Shown here in pieces: positions 42,290 to 45,171 of a stretch of DNA of 45,171 nt. The position numbers were made by a program, and so were the translations under genes. Positions within the stretch are counted from its first letter, which is position 1, and each line of letters starts with the position of its first letter. A model generated the notes under the pieces. It did not search any database, was not told where the DNA came from, and saw only the letters and a list, made by a program, of their open reading frames with translations. Location of the stretch: the NCBI GenBank assembly GCA_937873035.1, contig CALMVA010000013.1, positions 1-45,171 of the forward strand, written 5' to 3'. The stretch is from an uncultured Sphingomonadaceae bacterium. GTDB lineage: Bacteria > Pseudomonadota > Alphaproteobacteria > Sphingomonadales > Sphingomonadaceae.

Positions 42290-42774
42290 TAGCGCGCACC
42301 CCTTTCGGCCATCAGGAAAGCCGCAACATCCTTGGTTTCTTCATCCACACCCGGCGTGTCGATCAGAAGCCGGGGATTCCAGATTTCAAAGGTATTGCCC
42401 GTGCCGAAGAAGAAGGCGAGATCACCAAGCTGCGCCTTGCTGCGGAAGAAGGCAGGCAGAATGAAGCGCCCACTGGCGTCATAAGGCACCTCTTCCACAA
42501 GACCGAACGCCCGGCGATTATTGTTGTGATAATCAAACTCACGGCCCGCACCGCGCTCCCGCTCCTCCTCGCGCTCCAGCCGGTCGTGCAGCAGGCGCGA
42601 CCAGCCGCGATCATAGCCGGTCAGGCAGGGGTCAATTTGATGCTTGGCGATGATGAGAACGCGGCCGTCGCTGTTCTTCTCGATTGCGGAGCGCAGGAAT
42701 GCGGGAATCGCGACGCGGCCCTTGCCGTCAATCGCGTTCAGCGCGTGTCCCCTGAAAAGCTCCCTTTCGCTCAC
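42289..42774 (-). CDS. mraZ: Transcriptional regulator MraZ
   Basis: A protein of 161 residues with two AbrB-like (SpoVT/AbrB) half-domains: [22 protein letters not shown] near the N-terminus and [23 protein letters not shown] in the second half. Each carries the D-x-K/S-G-R motif. MraZ forms ring-shaped oligomers and represses its own operon through phased G-rich repeats, which are present upstream (42910-42944). I chose the GTG at 42772-42774, preceded by AGAGGGG; a GTG 18 codons further upstream is open but lacks a ribosome-binding site and conserved sequence. Confidence 0.93.
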   Translation of the reverse strand: MSERELFRGHALNAIDGKGRVAIPAFLRSAIEKNSDGRVLIIAKHQIDPCLTGYDRGWSRLLHDRLEREEERERGAGREFDYHNNNRRAFGLVEEVPYDASGRFILPAFFRSKAQLGDLAFFFGTGNTFEIWNPRLLIDTPGVDEETKDVAAFLMAERGAR

Positions 42775-42891
42775 AACACCCCTCTGTCCAGCTGGAGCAA
42801 CAGGAGGCCGATCCCGGAAGCATGGCACCTGCCACGTCCGGCCAATTCAATGAAGAATCAGGACAGCCCCGCCCCAATCTGACGGAAGCTA

Positions 42892-42920
42892 TCGTTATCA
42901 ACGAAATTTGGGGATCACAA
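42892..42920 (-). promoter_or_regulatory. Predicted dcw cluster promoter
   Basis: On the minus strand TTGTGA (42915-42920) and TAACGA (42892-42897) are separated by exactly 17 bases, a reasonable sigma-70-type pair. Transcription would begin near 42885, leaving a leader of about 110 bases before mraZ. The -35 element overlaps the first two MraZ-type boxes, as needed for repression. A GANTC site (GAATC, 42855-42859) lies in the leader. Confidence 0.45.
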
Positions 42921-42944
42921 GGGATTTGACGGGTGAAACGGGGA
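42910..42944. promoter_or_regulatory. Four phased MraZ-type boxes
   Basis: Four NGGGW units (GGGGA, AGGGA, CGGGT, GGGGA) stand with GGG at 42911, 42921, 42931 and 42941, an exact 10-bp period with 5-base spacers. MraZ binding sites are described as direct TGGG-type repeats with 5-base spacers, one helical turn apart. Position upstream of mraZ and overlap with the predicted -35 support autorepression. Confidence 0.75.
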
Positions 42945-42951
42945 TTTCACA

Positions 42952-42973
42952 CCCAAATTGATGATAATTTGGG
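42952..42973. promoter_or_regulatory. Perfect 8-bp inverted repeat upstream of the dcw promoter
   Basis: CCCAAATT-GATGAT-AATTTGGG is a perfect dyad with 6-base spacer, seven bases beyond the last MraZ-type box and upstream of the predicted -35 element. It could bind a dimeric activator or repressor of the whole cluster, or be the terminator stem of the gene upstream, although no T run follows on either strand. Confidence 0.45.
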
Positions 42974-43026
42974 GTTGGAGCGTGCGCGTCTCGCCTAATT
43001 TCTTGGTTTGTTCTGTATATCGATAG

Positions 43027-43731
43027 TCAATCCTTGCGTTGTAGCTGGGCAAGGAGCGAGTCGATTGCACGCCAACCGGCCGCGCCAGCCGCCGCCCGCG
43101 CGGGATCCGCAAAATCCACATCCGCAACCAGCGTGACGCGCCCTTGCCCAAGGCGGCACTGGGCAACCAGCGGCTCAATGACCCGACAATCATCCCCCGT
43201 GACGCGCCAATGTCCGGCGGATTCTGTCTCCACCTTTTTGCCCGCCAGCGTCACCCATTCAGGCTCGCTGGCGGCATTGGCCTCCAGCGCCAGCCCCCAA
43301 TGGGCGAGAAGCGGATCAAGCATCGCGCGAACGGGCGCACGGCGCGGATCGCCGGGACGCAGGCGCGAGGGCCATCTGAGATCAGGATCAAGCAGGAAAA
43401 GCGCCGTGCCCCCGGCGCGCACCCATGCGTCGAGCGCCACCAACTCGTCGGGCGCAAGCGCCTGTGGCTGGATGATGAGCAGCAGGCGAACGGGCGCGAG
43501 AGTCTCGTCACGCGCCACGTCCAGCGGATGCAACGCCCATTGCTTGTCGAGCGCATCGATCAGCGGGGAGCGCCCCGCCCCTTCACCTTGCAAGATGCCG
43601 CCAACGCCCGCCTCGCCCCAAAAGAGCGGCATACCCGTCAGCACGTGCACGTCATCGCGCGGGTGCGGAGGCGGTGATGACGATGCCTGCCCGCACGCCG
43701 CAAGCAGCAGGGCGGCCAGCAGCGCCCGCAT
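43027..43731 (-). CDS. Predicted lipoprotein with GldG/DUF4350-like domain
   Basis: A 234-residue protein with a lipoprotein signal: MRALLAALLLAACG, lipobox LAAC, modified Cys13. The body shows LLLIIQPQALAPDELVALDAWVRAGGTALFLLDPDLRWPS, the pattern of the GldG/IFT52-like or DUF4350 domain found beside uncharacterised ABC transporters. GQGRVTLVADVDFAD appears near the end. No catalytic residues are apparent. It overlaps the small upstream membrane-protein gene by one base (TAATG) and is probably co-transcribed with cysK. The function is unknown. About 200 bases of regulatory DNA separate it from mraZ. Confidence 0.65.
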   Translation of the reverse strand: MRALLAALLLAACGQASSSPPPHPRDDVHVLTGMPLFWGEAGVGGILQGEGAGRSPLIDALDKQWALHPLDVARDETLAPVRLLLIIQPQALAPDELVALDAWVRAGGTALFLLDPDLRWPSRLRPGDPRRAPVRAMLDPLLAHWGLALEANAASEPEWVTLAGKKVETESAGHWRVTGDDCRVIEPLVAQCRLGQGRVTLVADVDFADPARAAAGAAGWRAIDSLLAQLQRKD

Positions 43732-43997
43732 TATTTTTTGGGGGCAGTCTTGTCTTTGGCAGGGGCTGGCGCGCCGGGCGCGACGCCCAGCTCAGCCAGC
43801 GGCTCATCCTTGGTTTCCGTTGTTTTGGCGCTTCCACCATTGGCCGTGACTTCAGCAGGCGTCCGGCCCGGCCCCACGCGCTCAAGCATTGCGCTTGCGA
43901 GGCCGATGATAAGCAAGATACCACCCAGCCCGGTCAGCCCCACGCGAATACGGCGCCAGCTTTCCTTACGGTCCGGCAAAAGCTCTTGTCCCGCCAT
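43731..43997 (-). CDS. Small single-pass membrane protein of unknown function
   Basis: An 88-residue protein starting two bases after the cysK stop (TAAGCATG). One membrane helix (about 21-41: VGLTGLGGILLIIGLASAML) follows a short charged N-terminus (AGQELLPDRKESWRRIR). The rest is a soluble tail rich in Ala, Pro, Lys and Thr. I recognise no family. The close spacing to cysK and the TAATG overlap with the lipoprotein gene imply a three-gene operon. The two downstream products may form a small envelope complex. Confidence 0.7.
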   Translation of the reverse strand: MAGQELLPDRKESWRRIRVGLTGLGGILLIIGLASAMLERVGPGRTPAEVTANGGSAKTTETKDEPLAELGVAPGAPAPAKDKTAPKK

Positions 43998-43999
43998 GC

Positions 44000-44989
44000 T
44001 TAGTCCTTCAGCCAATCAAATACCGGCAGATCTTTAGATCTCAGCCACGGCGCATTGTAGAGCGTGGAGAGATACCTAAAACCGGTATCGCACAAGATGG
44101 TCGCAATCGTCTTGCCGGGGCCAAGCTGCCTGGCGAGCGCCACCGCACCCGCCACGTTGATGCCCGATGAAAGGCCAAGGCACAGCCCCTCCTCGCGCAA
44201 CAGGCGCGACACCCAATACAGCCCTTCCTCATCCGCGATGCGGAACTGCGTATCGATGGGTGCCCCTTCAAGATTGGCGGTGATGCGGCTTTGGCCGATA
44301 CCTTCGGCAACCGACGTGCCTTCCGCCTTCAACTCGCCATGCGCGTAATAGTTGAAGAGCGCAGCGCCATGCGGGTCTGTCAGTGCGATCACAATGTCTT
44401 CGCGCTTCGCCTTGAGGCCCAGCCCAACGCCTGCAATCGTGCCGCCCGTGCCGGCCGCGCAGGTAAAGCCATCCAGCCGCCCTTCGGTCTGCACCCAGAT
44501 TTCTTCCGCCGTGCCCGCGATATGCGCCTTGCGGTTGGCGATATTGTCAAACTGGTTGGCCCAGACGGCGCCTTCGGTTTCTTCGGCAATCCGGCGCGAT
44601 GTATGGACGAAATGGCCCGGATTGGCGAACGGCGCTGGCGGCACCAGCACCAGCTCTGCCCCCAGCGCGCGCAATGTATCCATCTTCTCGCGGCTCTGCG
44701 TGTCAGGCATGACGATAATCGTCTTATAGCCCTTGGCGTTGCCGACCAGCGCCAGGCCGATGCCGGTATTGCCCGCCGTGCCTTCCACAATCGTGCCGCC
44801 GGGCTTCAGCGCACCACGCGCTTCGGCATCTTCGACGATGAACAGCGCAGCCCGGTCCTTCACCGATGCGCCGGGATTGGCGTATTCGCACTTACCGAGA
44901 ATGGTGCATCCCGTTTCGGCAGACGGGCCTTCAAGTTTCACCAACGGCGTGTTGCCGATGAGCTCAAGTGGATTGGCAGCAATAGTCAT
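44000..44989 (-). CDS. cysK: Cysteine synthase A (O-acetylserine sulfhydrylase)
   Basis: A PLP enzyme of 329 residues that makes cysteine from O-acetylserine and sulfide. LIGNTPLVKLEG opens the protein. The PLP lysine is Lys44 in NPGASVKDRAAL. EGTAGNTGIGLAL binds the substrate carboxylate, and GTGGTIAGVG binds the PLP phosphate. LGLSSGINVAGA is in the C-terminal domain. It is a little longer than E. coli CysK (323). The ATG lacks a good ribosome-binding site. A perfect 14-bp palindrome (45012-45025) and a Crp-like site lie upstream. Confidence 0.95.
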   Translation of the reverse strand: MTIAANPLELIGNTPLVKLEGPSAETGCTILGKCEYANPGASVKDRAALFIVEDAEARGALKPGGTIVEGTAGNTGIGLALVGNAKGYKTIIVMPDTQSREKMDTLRALGAELVLVPPAPFANPGHFVHTSRRIAEETEGAVWANQFDNIANRKAHIAGTAEEIWVQTEGRLDGFTCAAGTGGTIAGVGLGLKAKREDIVIALTDPHGAALFNYYAHGELKAEGTSVAEGIGQSRITANLEGAPIDTQFRIADEEGLYWVSRLLREEGLCLGLSSGINVAGAVALARQLGPGKTIATILCDTGFRYLSTLYNAPWLRSKDLPVFDWLKD

Positions 44990-45011
44990 GGCAGCGTGGT
45001 AGCGCGGTTAT

Positions 45012-45025
45012 TTGCCGCGCGGCAA
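45012..45025. promoter_or_regulatory. Perfect 14-bp palindrome upstream of cysK
   Basis: TTGCCGCGCGGCAA, centred 29 bases before the cysK start codon. It could be an operator or, in the mRNA leader, a hairpin near the ribosome-binding region. No known regulator motif is evident. Confidence 0.35.
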
Positions 45026-45081
45026 GCAAGTTGAACTTTATGCGCGTCACCAAGACCTTGCGGCGCCTGGATTGTCATTTG

Positions 45082-45097
45082 CGTGATCCACATCACA
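45082..45097. promoter_or_regulatory. Crp/Fnr-family-like site
   Basis: CGTGA-TCCACA-TCACA matches the Crp consensus TGTGA-N6-TCACA in nine of ten conserved positions. It is about 95 bases upstream of cysK and could equally control a rightward gene starting beyond the window. The 182 bases to the right of cysK contain no reading frame I would call a gene. Confidence 0.45.
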
Positions 45098-45136
45098 GTC
45101 ATTTCGCAACGCATCGGCAGCTAGCGTCCGCGCTCG

Positions 45137-45155
45137 TGGTGTAATTTCTGGTGTA
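45137..45155 (+). repeat. Direct repeat TGGTGTA, 12-bp period
   Basis: TGGTGTA occurs at 45137-45143 and 45149-45155 with five bases between. This could be a two-box binding site for an activator of a gene beyond the right edge, or chance. Confidence 0.2.
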
Positions 45156-45171
45156 GATTGAGGTGATCGCA

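Noticed and set aside
1..45171. Insertion sequences, prophage, CRISPR array, replication origin
   Set aside because: No transposase, integrase, phage structural gene, repeated spacer-like array or DnaA-box cluster was seen. The HerA-like ATPases alone are not evidence of a defence island.

Overview
The window is GC-rich chromosomal DNA of an alphaproteobacterium, most probably of the order Sphingomonadales. The basis is the complete alphaproteobacterial-style dcw (division and cell wall) cluster ending in an FtsZ with a very long acidic/proline-rich linker, the alphaproteobacterial Alph_Pro_TM (TIGR02186) protein, the TonB-dependent receptor style, and a MarR-like regulator of a type I associate with sphingomonads. 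I see no insertion sequence, prophage, integrase, CRISPR array or plasmid-type gene. The lineage call is inference; no 16S rRNA gene is present.

Layout. (1) 1-1537: the 3' end of etfA and, convergent to it, nhaA, sharing a bidirectional terminator. (2) 1570-8032: a LysR-type regulator divergent from a tight rightward block: tandem-GNAT protein, NfrB-like glycosyltransferase, NfrA-like outer-membrane barrel, then TauE/SafE exporter and its TIGR02186 partner. The first three look like a minimal Nfr-type surface-glycan module and are the least described part of the window. (3) 8108-10554: a HerA-like ATPase and a PlsC-type acyltransferase whose ribosome-binding site is predicted to be masked by an RNA hairpin. 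(4) 10651-17990: two SDR oxidoreductases, tRNA-Val(UAC), a second HerA/DUF87 ATPase, a TonB-dependent receptor, and a divergent RcnA-type nickel/cobalt exporter. (5) 17991-18400: no conventional gene, but a structured leader, a small open frame and a strong terminator, so a candidate small RNA or small protein gene. (6) 18401-22266: a crotonase-family enzyme preceded by a LiuR-like box, a two-part MarR-type regulator, a NAD(P)-binding protein, and dgt.

(7) 22263-42774, all leftward: the dcw cluster, transcribed mraZ-rsmH-ftsL-ftsI-murE-murF-mraY-murD-ftsW-murG-murC-murB-ddl-ftsQ-ftsA-ftsZ, followed by a TPR/SPOR protein and dgt. From mraZ to ftsQ, thirteen consecutive junctions are 1- or 4-base stop/start overlaps, so translation is probably coupled throughout. 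The genes build the peptidoglycan precursor (MurB to MurG, Ddl, MraY) and the septal machine (FtsL, FtsI, FtsW, FtsQ, FtsA, FtsZ). Upstream of mraZ lie four 10-bp-phased GGG boxes, as expected for MraZ autorepression, and a separate perfect inverted repeat. (8) 43027-44989: cysK followed by a small membrane protein and a lipoprotein of unknown function. (9) 44990-45171: regulatory-looking DNA with a Crp-like palindrome.

Start sites were moved from the longest possible frame where a ribosome-binding site, family length or stop/start overlap favoured another codon. All functional statements rest on reading motifs by eye; no database search was run.
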